From NCBI GenBank assembly GCA_003255065.1, contig QAOA01005223.1, forward strand, positions 293,474 through 357,473: a DNA stretch of 64,000 bases, in the 5' to 3' direction. This document shows, piece by piece, positions 21,862 to 32,710 of the stretch (the stretch's first letter is position 1; each line of letters opens with the position of its first letter). The notes beneath the pieces were generated by a model, which had not been told where the DNA came from, did no database searches, and saw only the letters and a list, made by a program, of their open reading frames with translations. The position numbers were made by a program, and so were the translations under genes. The DNA comes from Cercis canadensis (lineage: Eukaryota > Streptophyta > Magnoliopsida > Fabales > Fabaceae).

Positions 21862-21909
21862 TTAGACTAAAATCAAGGTTACTGAGTATCGATATTGATA
21901 ACAAATTAG

Positions 21910-21927
21910 TCCCCGACAACGACGCCA
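21910..21927 (-). promoter_or_regulatory. Primer binding site of element A, first copy (tRNA-Asp type)
   Basis: The minus strand reads TGGCGTCGTTGTCGGGGA, a near match to the Athila tRNA-Asp primer site. It differs from the copy at 24335-24352 at two positions, both consistent with C-to-T change. Confidence 0.85.
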
Positions 21928-21933
21928 AAAACT

Positions 21934-22958
21934 TCTTGTGTAAAAACCTAACGCAAGTGTACGTTGTCGTTTTTCAAGTAATAAGATGAATAAGATTTAT
22001 CGTTCCCATAAGGACTAATGTACCAACTACCGAAAGAAGGTTAACCTTAACTTTATCTAATCAATCAATATGGAGAGATTTCAATGAAACAACTTAAAAC
22101 AAAATAAAAATAAATAAACCAGAAAAATAGCAAACTAAACCAGAAAAGATGATAGAATTATCAAGGGAGAAAAACCTAGGACTCCAATTTCACCTTAATT
22201 AATCCCAGTTTCTGTACATCATGTCATTGATCTCAATTTATCTTCCTAATTACTAATCAAGAATCCCTAATTCATTCACCAACCTCTCCCAAGGTCTAGT
22301 GGAAATATCCCTAATTACTAACCCTGTATATTCCTATAAGAGTTATAAAAATTATAGATTCATTAGGTTCTTTGGTTCTCTTAACTGATTACCTAAGCCA
22401 TTGAGGTATATTCCTATCCTACATGCAACCTAGGGCATTAATCTTAGTGAACTAAACACACAAATCTCCTTCCGGTCTCATTGTGATTAACTTATCATCT
22501 AGATTAATGGCCAGTCAATTTAGAAGCATTAAGAGTATAGATGAATGCTCAATTAACAAAGATAAATCTCAAATCAATTTCATAAGGACTTCAACCCTTC
22601 ATAATTTTGGCTACATCGTAGCCCTGGAGAAGAATTTAGTTCATCATAGAAGAAGAAAACCAAAAAAAGTAAAATCTAGACATCTTTCAAGGTTAAAAGA
22701 AGAAAAACTCTGAATTGAAGGTCGAATCCACTTCGCGTCTCCTCCCTTCTATCCTTGCTTTGCCTCCTTTGTGCTTCCTCAAGTGTCTAAGAACGAACCC
22801 TTTTCTAATTTCCTAGATTTCTTATACCCCCTACTCGAAAGCCCTAAAACTAAAAGAATTTAAGTCACGTCTACAGAAATAGGTACGGGCGCCACGGCCC
22901 TTGTTTTTTGGCGCCACGGCGCTACTGCTCTGGTCAAAATCTTGCTTTTGGTCACTCT
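21934..22958 (-). repeat. 5' LTR of element A, first copy, cut at the N
   Basis: Homologous to 24359-25383 and to the 3' LTR at 1-1069. Truncated by the N at 22959 rather than at a natural LTR end. Probably the same locus as the complete 5' LTR, or its other haplotype. Confidence 0.85.
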
Positions 22959-22959
22959 N

Positions 22960-24286
22960 TAGTGTTAGAGGGTTCATCCAAGGTCTTACCACTACGAAGA
23001 GTAATGGCCTTGATGTGTTCTTTAGGATTAACCTTTGTGTCACTGGGCAATGATCCCTGCTGTCTGGTAGTGAGCATGGTAGAGAGTTGCCCTACTTGAA
23101 CTTCCAGATTACGTACGGAAGCATCGGTTCGAGCCATGAATTGGCTTGTATTCACGGTCAACTGGGTTAGAGCATCCTCCAAAGAAACCTTGGTTGGCGT
23201 AGGTGGTGGCATAGAATTTTGGTTGTTCTTCCAAGAGAAGTTTGGATGATTCCTTCACCCCGGATTATAAGTGTTCGAATAGGGGTTATTTTGCCTATTC
23301 TGATTTCCCACATACTTGGCTTCCTCAGCCTGAGATGCAGAGAATGGATTTCCCACCTGGCAATCTGTACTGACATGAAGACCTCCACAATGGTCACAAT
23401 TTTCAGGAGGTGACTGGATGGCATTTACATTCCGGACGGTCAACTGTTTAGCTAGCGAGTCAATTTTGGCAGATAAAGCAGTAAAGGCGTCAACCTCATG
23501 AACTCCAAGCACCTTTCGTGAAGTGGACCTCTCAGCAGGCCATTGATAGGCATTGGTAGCCATTTCCTCTAGCAAGTCATTGGCATCCTCATACATCTTC
23601 CTCATCAAAGATCCACCAGCAGCGGCATCAATTAGAATCTTGGTGGAGTTCAACAAACCATTATAAAATGTCTGTAACTGCAACCAGTCAGGGAGTCCAT
23701 GGTGGGGGCATTTACGAAACAACTCTTTGTACCTTTCCCAAGCCTCTTGAAGTGACTCATTCTCTAATTGATAAAATGTCACAATGTCATTTCGGAGCTT
23801 GGCAGTCTTAGCTGGTGGGAAAAATTTGGCCAAGAATTTTTGGGCCAAAATATCCCATGTGGTGATGGTCCCTATTGGCAATGCCTGAAGCCAAGCCTTG
23901 GCTTTATCCCGTAATGAGAAAGGAAATAGGTGGAGGGAAATAACATCATTACCAACTCTGTTGTGCTTGAAAGTATCGCATATCTCCACGAACCCAGAAA
24001 TATGAGCATGAGGGTCTTCACTCGCTAATCTACTGAACGAGGCTGACTGAACCATATGGATTACAACTAGTTTAATCTCAAAAGAGTTTGCTTCAATTGC
24101 TGGTCGCCTTATACTCGAATTGGTATCCGTGATGGAAGGTAAAGCATAATCACGGAGTGCCTTGGGAGGGTTTTCTTCTGCCATTGTGTCTGTCACAGCT
24201 CCGGTAGACAAGAATTCTTTCCTTCTTGTTCTTTCGACAAGTGGCAGCACCGAATGCAAGTAAATAAATCTGTGAAAAACAAACAA
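22960..24286 (-). pseudogene. Gag of Athila element A (second copy, from the overlapping contig)
   Basis: Same gag as 20830-21861, with the same TGA in place of Trp (plus 23255-23257) and a handful of amino-acid differences such as KHNRVGNDVISLHLF for KHNGVGNDAICLRLF. It runs on into the gag C-terminal part at 23212-22960. It is most likely the same gene seen in a second contig, so it should be counted once. Confidence 0.82.
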
Positions 24287-24334
24287 TTAGACTAAAATCA
24301 AGGTTACTGAGTATCGATATTGATAACAAATTAG

Positions 24335-24352
24335 TCCCCGGCAACGGCGCCA
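24335..24352 (-). promoter_or_regulatory. Primer binding site of element A (tRNA-Asp type)
   Basis: The minus strand reads TGGCGCCGTTGCCGGGGA just inside the 5' LTR. This is the standard Athila primer site, complementary to the 3' end of tRNA-Asp. Confidence 0.92.
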
Positions 24353-24358
24353 AAAACT

Positions 24359-25703
24359 TGTTGTGTAAAAACCTAACGCAAGTGTACGTTGTCGTTTTTC
24401 AAGTAATAAGATGAATAAGATTTATCGTTCCCATAAGGACTAATGTACCAACTACCGAAATAATGTTAACCTTAACTTTATCTAATCAATCAATATGGAG
24501 AGATTTCAATGAAACAACTTAAAACAAAATAAAAATAAATAAACCAGAAAAATAGCAAACTAAACCAGAAAAGATGATAGAATTATCAAGGGAGAAAAGC
24601 CTAGGACTCCGATTTCACCTTAATTAATCCCAGTTTCTGTACATCATATCATTGATCTCAATTTATCTTCCTAATTGCTAATCAAGAATCCCTAATTCAT
24701 TCACCAACCTCTCCCAAGGTCTAGTGGAAATATCCCTAATTACTAACCCTGTATATTCCTATACGAGTTATAATAATTATAGATTCATTAGGTTCTTTGG
24801 TTCTCTTAACTGATTACCTAAGCCATTGAGGTATATTCCTATCCTACATGCAACCTAGGGCATTAATCTTACAGAACTAAACACACAAATCTCCTTCCGG
24901 TCTCATTGTGATTAACTTATCATCTAGATTAATGGCCAGTCAATTTAGAAGCATTAAGAGTAGAGATGAATGCTCAATTAACAAAGATAAATCTCAAATC
25001 AATTTCATAAGGACTTCAACCCTTCATAATTTTGGCTACATCGTAGCCCTGGAGAAGAATTTAGTTCATCATAGAAGAAGAAAACCAAAAAAAGTAAAAT
25101 CTAGACATCTTTCAAGGTTAAAAGAAGAAAAACTCTGAATTGAAGGTCGAATCCACTTCGCGTCTCCTCCCTTCTATCCTTGCTTTGCCTCCTTTGTGCT
25201 TCCTCAAGTGTCTAAGAACGAACCCTTTTCTAATTTCCTAGATTTCTTATACCCCCTACTCGAAAGCCCTAAAACTAAAAGAATTTAAGTCACGTCTACA
25301 GAAATAGGTACGGGCGCCACGGCCCTTGTTTTTTGGCGCCACGGCGCTACTGCTCTGGTCAAAATCTTGCTTTTGGTCACTCTCGGGATCCACACCTCTG
25401 AAGATTGGGCGTTGCAGCCCTGTATCGCTGGAAAAAGATGTTTCTTTGCACTTTCAGGCACCACGGCACTGAGCTCCTGTCCAAGCTTTCCATTCTGATG
25501 CTTCAGGGGCTGCGGCTCTGATTTATGGGCGCCACGGCCCTTGATTTCGGTCCCAAACTTCTCAAACTATTTATTTCTTCGCTTGAGTCCATGGAACCTG
25601 CAATTTAGCATAGAAATCCCTTTAAATAGCAATTAATCCTCAAAAACTAACTAAATACTTAAGTAAAGGACACCTAAAGAGTGAGTATAAAACTCACTCA
25701 ACA
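24359..25703 (-). repeat. Complete 5' LTR of Athila element A
   Basis: 1,345 bases with inverted termini TGTTG and CAACA on the plus strand. The primer site lies just inside. The right end abuts Ogre integrase sequence, which marks the insertion point. The left target-site copy is outside the window, so the duplication cannot be checked. GC-rich GCGCCACGG motifs cluster at 25312-25545. Confidence 0.9.
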
Positions 25704-26451
25704 GTGCCCATTCTGATTCTTCTAATTCAGTTTCCATCAACACTCTTAGAAAGGGAATTTCTACTTCTATAGGAGTAACGACTTCCATGACATATACCAA
25801 AGAATACGGCGTTGTCCCAGTTGACGATCAAACGGCTATGCGATAAGCGTGCAAAGCATAAGGAAGCATTTTACGTCAATCTTTGTAGGTCACCACCATC
25901 TTTTCCACTATCTTCTTGATGATTTTGTTTGCAGCTTCTACTACTCCATTCATCTGAGGTCTATATGGTGAAGAATTAGGATGCTTGATTGCAAACTACT
26001 TGCACAACTTTTGTATATCTGCACCATTCAAATTCGAACCATTATCTGTGATGATTCTCTCCGGTTGCCCATATCGAAAAATGATATTCATTTTCAAAAA
26101 TCAGGTAACTACTTTTTGAGTCACTTTTGCATAAGAAGTGGCCTCCACCCATTTTGTGAAATAATCAATATCTATTAAAATAAAATGATGTCCATTAAAT
26201 GCTTTCGAATTGATTGAACCGATGTCATCAATCCCCCACATTGAAAATGGCCAAGGGGTTGACATATTATGCAATATAGATGGGGGTACTTTGACATGAT
26301 CCGCATAGATTTGACATTTATGACACTTCCTAACATAATCAATGCAGTCCTTTTCCATTGTTGACCAGTAATAACCCACTCTTAGAATTTTTTGAGTCAT
26401 CATATGGCCATTTGCATGAGTAGCACATATTCCATCATGAACGGCACTCAA
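25704..26451 (-). pseudogene. Ogre integrase, truncated by Athila A
   Basis: Minus strand from 26451: IDYVRKCHKCQIYADHV (end of the zinc finger), then the first catalytic Asp in MWGIDDIGSINSKAFNGH, DYFTKWVEATSYAKV, the second Asp in RIITDNGSN and Glu in NGVVEAANKIIKKI, with PYALHAYR beyond. The core is complete as sequence but has stops near 26100 and around 25870-26000. The last codons before 25704 are ordinary integrase, so the C-terminal end lies outside the window beyond Athila A. Confidence 0.87.
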
Positions 26452-27087
26452 AATGCAATTAGCCTCATTGGCATCTACTCATCGTAACAGTGTTCCATCA
26501 TGATTTCTTTTGTACTAAATCTTTCCACTCAAAAAGAAACCCAATTCAAGACGCCTAATGGTCTTCTTATCATATTCATTTGCCCCAATTGGGTATTCTC
26601 TGAGCTTAATGTATTACAAAATGTCATGGTACCAAGGGTGGCCATCAAGTTCCTCTTCCACATTAGAGCAATAAATTGGTTCGTCTCCTAACTTCACTTG
26701 TAGAGGTTGCACTGTTACTCCACATTCAAGTTTAGTCATTACAACCAGGGTGGCCAAGGCATCAACGAATTGGTTCTTGTCGCAAGGTAAGTGAGAAAAT
26801 GTTATGTCTTTAAATTTCTCCATTAATTGAGATAAATATTTTTGATATGGAATCAATTTTGAATCTTTGGTTTGCCATTCTCCAGTCACTTGATAAATGA
26901 TGAGTGCAGAGTCACCAAAAACATCCAAGGTGTCAACTTTTAGATCTAGAGCCACTTGTAGGCCTCTTACACAAGCTTCATATTTGGTCATGTTATTAGT
27001 ACAATCAAACTCCAGCTTAATGGCTATAGGGAATTGTTTCCCTTCTGGTGACACGATCACAGCTCCTATTCCTTGCCCGTGCACATT

Positions 27088-27092
27088 CACAG
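27088..27092. repeat. Target-site duplication CACAG, left copy
   Basis: CACAG precedes TGATGAAC and is repeated at 28520-28524 after the terminus CTCATCA. The pair proves insertion of the LTR at this site. Confidence 0.92.
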
Positions 27093-28519
27093 TGATGAAC
27101 ACACTTTTTATACAGTAGTTAACCCTCATATTTAGTCTTTTAAACCTCTTTTGGGCTTATTTGATTGGGCTTGGGCCACATTTCATGACTTTGGATCCAA
27201 TCGTGCCTAAATGTATTTTTCAGCATTACTAGGCATTTTATGCACTCTCTATTTTTCATACATAACTTGAGTTTTGGACATCTAACAATTTTTAATCTTA
27301 CCTTGTAGGAAAGCTACGAGAAATCTCTACAACTTTGATTCAGAGCTCCAAGTCTAATTTGGATGTCTAGCTGGTCAAATGTAGCCTGGAAGCCAAAGAA
27401 GAGATGCTGTCGCAGAATCCTGACCCACATGCAATGTTTGGATCATAACTCGAGCTGTAAATGTCATATGGACTTAAAACTAGTCCCATTGTAAATCTAA
27501 GATGCATATGTTCAATTGTTATGAAGACTGGTTAAGCCAATTGTATAGTTTAAATGGTCTTATTTCCTGTCGAAGTTGGCTGATGGTTCCAAAGACCTGT
27601 TGGCACTTAAATGGGCCTAACTTCTTCATTACAAGTCCAATTGAGCCCAAACCAAAGCCCAATGAAAGCTAAGGCCCATGGGAATAAGTGTGACCTAAGG
27701 GCAATTTAGGTGTGCATGTATTTTTGGAGGCTTATATGCTCAGAAGGAGGCAGCCGAAATTGTATTAGGCATTAGGATATTTTGTAGACAGCTTTTCTTG
27801 TTTTCTTAGTTTCTAATTTTTCTCTCTAGATATTTTGTAAACTTGGTTCCTCTTGTTCATGGAGGGCTGAATACTCAAATCAATCCAGGTTTTGGCTGTT
27901 CTGATTATTGATTCTGAGATTATGTTTTGATTGTTATTCATTTAGTGGTTAATCTACTTCTTTGCTTCCTCTGAAATATTCTGTTTGAATTGCTTAAATT
28001 CGAATTTGAATTTTCATGTGTTGATTGCTTAATTACATGTGATAAAAGAGGAAATTAAAGGTTAATTAATGTTTCTAAGCTTTTGGACGGATTAATTACC
28101 CTTGGCTGGATTCTGAACTTAGGTTAAATTGGATTTGAATAAGTGCTTAATTCATTTAGTCTTAGTTGATCCGAATTCTGGTTGCTTAACCAGTGAATAT
28201 CCATAGAGAACTGAGAGGCTTCTTGATGTGTTCTAAGGCCAAGAACTAGATTGATAATTGAATGGATTCTTGGAAATCAAGGATGGATTAAAATCAGAAT
28301 CAGTTAGACTTTGATTTGTTGTTTTCCTTAAGGTTTACCACTTCTAATTAATTTCCGTTAATCACTTCAACAAAACAAACCCCCCTGTTTATATGTTCCT
28401 AAATCTGATTCACTAATTAGAGTAATCCTTTGGTTCGACTTGGTGTTGCCTTATGCTACAAGTAGCTTTGGTAAACCGACTTAAAAATCACTAATTTGAG
28501 GAGCCTCGACAGCTCATCA
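27093..28519 (+). repeat. Solo LTR (Athila-like family) in Ogre RNase H
   Basis: 1,427 bases bounded by TGATGAACACAC and CAGCTCATCA, with the CACAG duplication. It lacks coding sequence. A TATA-like CTTATATGCTC lies near 27730, and the order of blocks (GGAGGCAGCC, a 'GGAGGGCTGA' stretch, then a long AT-rich part) parallels the LTRs of element D, so plus orientation and an Athila-type origin are likely. Solo LTRs arise when the two LTRs of one element recombine. Relatives: 2960-3100, 36167-37399 (inverted) and 47425-47469. Confidence 0.85.
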
Positions 28520-28524
28520 CACAG
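28520..28524. repeat. Target-site duplication CACAG, right copy
   Basis: Matches 27088-27092. The RNase H codons of Ogre resume from here toward higher coordinates. Confidence 0.92.
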
Positions 28525-28689
28525 CACCATCGAAGTACATCTTCCACCTTGCTTCTTCTTTTTCTTCCCCTTCTTCGACCACAAGAACATTTTCATCAGA
28601 AAATTTAAATCTCATGAGTTGATAATCGTCTACGGGATTTTCAGCTAGTAATCAACAAATATGCTTCCTTTAATAGCCTTCTTTGTCAT

Positions 28690-29127
28690 ATACACCATAT
28701 CGTATTCTGAGAGGACGATTTGCCACTTAGCTAGTCTTCCAGAGAGATAAGGCTTTTCAATGATGAACTTGAAGAGATCCATACGAGAGATGAGTCATGT
28801 AGTATGGTATAACATGTATTGTCAGAGTCTACTAGCCACCCAAACTAAAGCACAACACGTCTTTTAAACCATGATATATCTTATCTCATAATCAGTAAAC
28901 TTCTTGCTCAAGTAATAGATAGCCCTCTATTTTCTTCCCCCTTCATCATGTTGTCTTAACACACTCCCCATTGATTCTTGAAGCACAGTCAAATAAAGAA
29001 TGAGAGGTTTTCCAAGTGTCAGAGGTACAAGCACTGGTGGATTAAGCAAATACTCATTGATCTTTTCAAAAGCTTCTTGACATTTTTCATCCCATTTTCT
29101 TGGATTATTCTTCCTCAACAACTTCAA
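28690..29127 (-). pseudogene. First (Gypsy-type) RNase H of Ogre
   Basis: The minus strand has WDEKCQEAFEKINEYLLNPP, LTLGKPLILYLTVLQESMGSVL, then AIYYLSKKFTDYE and WQIVLSEYDMVYMTKKAIKG. These belong to the connection and RNase H region that normally follows Gypsy reverse transcriptase. Stops lie below 28927. The Asp of the usual LYL.V motif context is not intact, so activity is not expected. Confidence 0.78.
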
Positions 29128-29219
29128 AATGGGTTCACAAGTGTGAGTAAGATTCGAAATGAATCTGACTATGTAATTAAGCCTCCCTAGAAAGTTTCAA
29201 ACTTCTTTTTCTGAACTCG

Positions 29220-30499
29220 GAGATGACATTTCTTGAATTGCTCAAACTTTGTTCGGATCTACCTCAATTCCCTTCTCGCTAACGATGAACCCTAACAATT
29301 TACCAGAAGTCACACCAAAAGTGCATTTGTTTGGGTTCAATCTTAGCTTGTATTTTCTTAATCTTTTGAACAGTTTCTGAAGCACATTCACATGGCTTTC
29401 TCCTTGTTTTGACTATACGGTCTACATAGATCTCGATCTCTTTGTGCATCATGTCATGTAAAAGTATAACCATGGCCCTCTGATAGGTAGCTCCTGCATT
29501 CTTCAACCCAAATGACATTAACCTATAACAATAGGTGCCTCAGTGAGTGATAAAGGTCGTCTTCTCTTTATCCTCCTCGGCCATTGGAATCTAGTTATAC
29601 CCCGAATGCCCATCCATGAAAGAATATCAGTAATTTTTTGTTGTATTGTTAATGAGTACATATATGTGAGGCAAAGGGAAGTCATCTTTCGCACTGGCTC
29701 TATTCAAATCCCAGAAATACACGCATATTCTTACTCAACCATCCTTTTGAGGCACCAAAACTATATTGGCGACTCAATCTGGATATGTAGACACTTCTAG
29801 AAAACCAGCTTCGATTTTCTTAATCACCTCTTATTTTATCTTGTTAGACATTTTAGGTCTCATTCTTCTCAACTTTTGTTTGACTGGTTTGTAATCTGGA
29901 TGCGGCGGAATCTTGTGAGGCAAAGGGAAGTCATCTTTCGCACTGGCTCTATTCAGATCCCAGAAATACACGCATATTCTTACTCGACCATCCTTTTTAG
30001 GCACCAAAACTATATTGGCGACTCAATCTGGATATGTAGACACTTCTAGAAAACCAGCTTCAATTTTCTTAATCACCGCTTATTTTATCTTGTTAGACAT
30101 TTCAAGTCTCTTTCTTCTCAACTTTTGTTTGACTGGTTTGCAATCTGGATGCAGCGGAATCTTGTGAGGCAAAGGGAAGTCATCTTTCGCACTGGCTCTA
30201 TTCAGATCCCAAAAATACACACATATTCTTACTCGACCATCCTTTTTAGGCACCAAAACTATATTGGCGACCTAATCTGGATATGTAGACACTTCTAGAA
30301 AACCAACTTCGATTTTCTTAATCACCTCTTCTTTTATCTTGTTAGACATTTCAGGTCTCATTCTTCTCAACTTTTGTTTGACTGGTTTGCAATCTGGATG
30401 CAGCGGAATCCTGTGAGAAACAATGCTAGGGTCAAGACTAGGCATGTCTTGATAGGACCAGGTAAACACGTCACTATACTCTTTGAAAAGAATAATCAT
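29220..30499 (-). pseudogene. Ogre reverse transcriptase with triplicated fingers segment
   Basis: Minus strand. The N-terminal part is SYQDMPSLDPSIVSHRIPLH, then VKQKLRRMRPEMSNKIKEEV. The palm is at 29518-29300 with MSFGLKNAGATYQRAMV. The catalytic box reads IYVDRIV, so the second Asp of YVDD is replaced by Arg. Downstream is FGVTSGKLLGFIVSEKGIEV. Between these, a 249-bp segment is repeated three times in tandem. Replaced catalytic residue, repeats and stops mean it is inactive. Confidence 0.85.
29666..30412 (-). repeat. Three tandem 249-bp units within Ogre reverse transcriptase
   Basis: Units start at 29666, 29915 and 30164 (each beginning GTGAGGCAAAGGGAAGTCAT) and are almost identical. 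249 bases is 83 codons, so the repeats keep the reading frame. Each encodes the fingers part of the enzyme, from the KIPLHPDCKPVKQKL region to the DLNRASAKDDFPLPH region. No N lies at the joints. Confidence 0.9.
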
Positions 30500-30502
30500 T
30501 TA

Positions 30503-31324
30503 TTATCTTTCTGGGTTATCAACAATCTTCAATTCTCTCTTTTCATCTTTTGTACCCAGGTTGATAATCTGAATCTCTTCATTATGAGGAAGTATCACGT
30601 TTTCAGTTGACTCAATCATTTTTACAAATTTACCAGAAAGATCTACATCTTCATCAAAGCAGTAATCATCTTCACCAAATTCAAGATGAGAATCAATTAT
30701 TGGACACATAGGAGCTTCCATATGATACATTAGATTTATATTAGCAAAACTCCTCGGAATAGATTGAAACGTAATAAAAATTAAAATGGATAACAAAGTG
30801 AATAAGAAAGATAGAATAGGCAAAATGAGGCCAATAATAAATGAAAATTCCATGATTAATCATTTCATTAAATTTTTTAAATAAAACATGGTCCGATACA
30901 AGATAAAGATAACATTCAAATGACTTTGGACCTCAGTCAAATGAAATAATCATGGCATAAACAGATATTACTCAAAGAGGACCACATCTAGCATTGGCTC
31001 AATCTTCCAGTTGTTCAATTCTTCTTCATCTCTGCAAAGTCGAATCCAGCAGTTCTTCTCAAAGTAGTTGTCCAAGGTATTCACCATATGCATATGATCA
31101 ACAATTGGCGACTCAGTTGATGGCACAAAAGTTTCTCGCAGATGAGGAAGTTTGGTCTCATGGTGCTTCCTTGGCCATTTCAGGAACTCTTTCATAAAAG
31201 TCTCATACCCCAACCCTTGTCTACCTTCATTTTTTGGAAGCACAATGAGCTCACTGTTACCTTGCAGGTTGGCCCCCAAGCATTTTCCTACTTGAAATCC
31301 GTTCTTCTCCATCATTTTTGCCAC
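30503..31324 (-). pseudogene. Ogre G-patch-like segment and acidic linker between protease and reverse transcriptase
   Basis: The minus strand from 31324 has MMEKNGFQVGKCLGANLQG and LPKNEGRQGLGYETF, a G-patch-like glycine pattern known from this part of Tat/Ogre pol. After a possible intron (30753-30971) comes an acidic stretch (LEFGEDDYCFDEDVDLSGKF, IQIINLGTKDEKRELKI) leading to reverse transcriptase. The first 40 residues of the frame at 30853 are hydrophobic only because they translate the likely intron. Confidence 0.7.
30753..30971 (-). other. Possible pol intron of Ogre
   Basis: After the codons LFE (minus, plus 30971) a GTAATATCTG donor-like sequence starts an AT-rich 219-base stretch ending at TTCCGAG followed by GAGTTTTGC. 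Beyond it, acidic linker codons resume. Ogre elements are known to carry an intron between protease and reverse transcriptase, and the position fits. The acceptor is weak. Confidence 0.45.
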
Positions 31325-32443
31325 AACTTGATTAACCTCCCCTTTTTCTTGTAAACCTTGATTTTGCAGTGGACAAACTCTAAGGATTGGAAGGAAGATT
31401 CAAATGCTTGTTCTATCGATTCAACATATGGCAATGAACTAGGCTTGCTCACCAGCATCTCTTCTTCCCCTTTGACAATTACAACTCTCCTTCCATTCAC
31501 ATATTTTAGTCTTTGATGCCATGTAGACGACACCACTCCAGCAGCATGAATCTAGGGCCTACCTAGTAACATAGTGTATGCAGGTTCTATATCCATTACT
31601 TGGAAGGAAACATCAAACTTATCTGGCCCGATCTCTAGTTGCCAAGAAACATCTCCAAGCATTTCATGTCTTGTACCATCAAAAGCTCTTACTAACATAC
31701 TACTCTCTCGTATGCAGGATGCATTCACTAGCAGTTGCAGTTGCATAAGGGTGGCATAAGGTAACACATTCAATGCGGACACATTATCAATCAGAACCCT
31801 AGCCACTATATAGCCTTCACATTTAAGCGTGATATGAAGTGCCTTGTTCTGAGCACTCATACCAGGCATAAACTTTTCTTCAGAAAAAAGAGACAGTGCT
31901 AAAGCTCTTGACAAAGTTTACCATCCCTCCGAACTTCTCCACTTTTATGTCCGGCCGCACATAAGCTTGTTGCAAGAACTTCTGTAAAGCTTGCCTATGA
32001 TATTCAGAGCTCATAATAAGAGACAACAACGAGATATGGGCAGGGGTTTTCTTCATCTGTTCCACTACATAATATTCGCTTTGTCTCATTATCTTCAAGA
32101 ACTCTTCATCTTCCTTATTTGCCCCTTGGGCATTCTTCTTAGCCAAGTTTGGTTCTCTATCATCATTCATAACTTTTCCTCTTTCTAATCTCTGGCGTTC
32201 CACTTCTTTAGGCAAGTAAACCCTCCCATTTCTAGTTAAACCACTAATTCCTACCACGTTGGTGATTGTTCTTGGCTCCTCTTTCTTTTTCTTTTCTAGG
32301 CAACTCCCCAAAATTTCTTCCTTGGTGTTCACTATCTTTACTCCATAATTCCAGGGCACAACGTGGTTGCTTTCATAAAAGAAAGATGCAGGTACCTGAA
32401 TGACCCCATCTGGCCGAGCTTGGCCAGTTGAGGGATTAGACAA
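31312..32443 (-). pseudogene. Ogre protease region
   Basis: Minus strand. 32443-31880 contains YESNHVVPWNYGVKIV, NGRVYLPKEVERQR, SEYYVVEQMKKTPAHISLLS, which precede the protease in this family. The protease part (31914-31552) has YIVARVLIDNVSALNVLP; the family active site is usually DNGSALNVLP, so the Gly is Val here. LLGRP at the end of 31552 is the usual protease flap-region motif. The frame breaks near 31900 and 31545. Confidence 0.83.
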
Positions 32444-32710
32444 AACTTTAAGGACAAAAGGTTTGGCCGTATGTTGTTATTCTTCTCCAGTCATGTTGAC
32501 CTCTTTCTGGTTCCTCTCACTTCTCTTCTCAAACCTTAAGACTCCTAAAGCAATCAATTTCTGAACTCCATACTTGAATTTCCAACATGTTTCTATATCA
32601 TGCCCAATGCTCTAGTGATGTTCACAGAAAGAATTATCATCATATTGACCATCCTTTTTTATCGGTCTATAAGGAATTTATAATTTATATCCAGCTGACC
32701 TTAAGTTCTC

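Larger units (their letters stand above)
20535..25383. repeat. 2,424-bp duplication across the single N at 22959 (contig overlap or second haplotype)
   Basis: 20535-22958 and 22960-25383 have exactly equal length and the same order (gag C-terminus, gag, primer site, LTR). The gag ends are almost identical, while the gag start and LTR carry scattered substitutions (for example IGRKEFLSTGVV against TRRKEFLSTGAV). The N marks the joint. Two unmerged contigs from different haplotypes, or from two copies of the family, explain this. Confidence 0.82.
1..25703 (-). mobile_element. Athila-type Ty3/Gypsy element A, cut by window edge, with nested Sirevirus
   Basis: Order read on the minus strand: 5' LTR (24359-25703), tRNA-Asp-like primer site, gag, protease, reverse transcriptase, RNase H, integrase, a third ORF, polypurine tract, 3' LTR (running off the left edge). 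The Athila assignment rests on the primer site, the DLGASINLMP protease motif, the FMDDF reverse transcriptase motif, the [10 protein letters not shown] integrase motif and an extra ORF after pol. The element is split by a complete Copia element at 5523-16246 and by an LTR fragment at 2960-3100. Many in-frame stops make it non-autonomous now. Its right end lies in the integrase of an Ogre-type element, so it is the younger of the two. The apparent length is inflated by contig-overlap duplications, especially 20535-25383. Confidence 0.9.
26614..28600 (-). pseudogene. Second (archaeal-type) RNase H of Ogre, split by a solo LTR
   Basis: The domain starts in the minus-strand reading just right of 28519 (MYFDGAV) and continues left of 27093 (NVHGQGIGAVIVSPEGK, TEYEAC-like NMTKYEACVRGLQVAL, DVFGDSALIIYQV, LPCDKNQFVDALATL). 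Removing the LTR and one CACAG copy puts the two halves in register, so the LTR caused the break. A second RNase H of this kind after the usual one is diagnostic for Tat/Ogre. In the usual model it aids RNA removal during reverse transcription. Confidence 0.88.

Noticed and set aside
29666..30412. CRISPR-like or satellite array
   Set aside because: Only three units of 249 bp, coding for reverse transcriptase, without spacers. It is a local duplication in Ogre.
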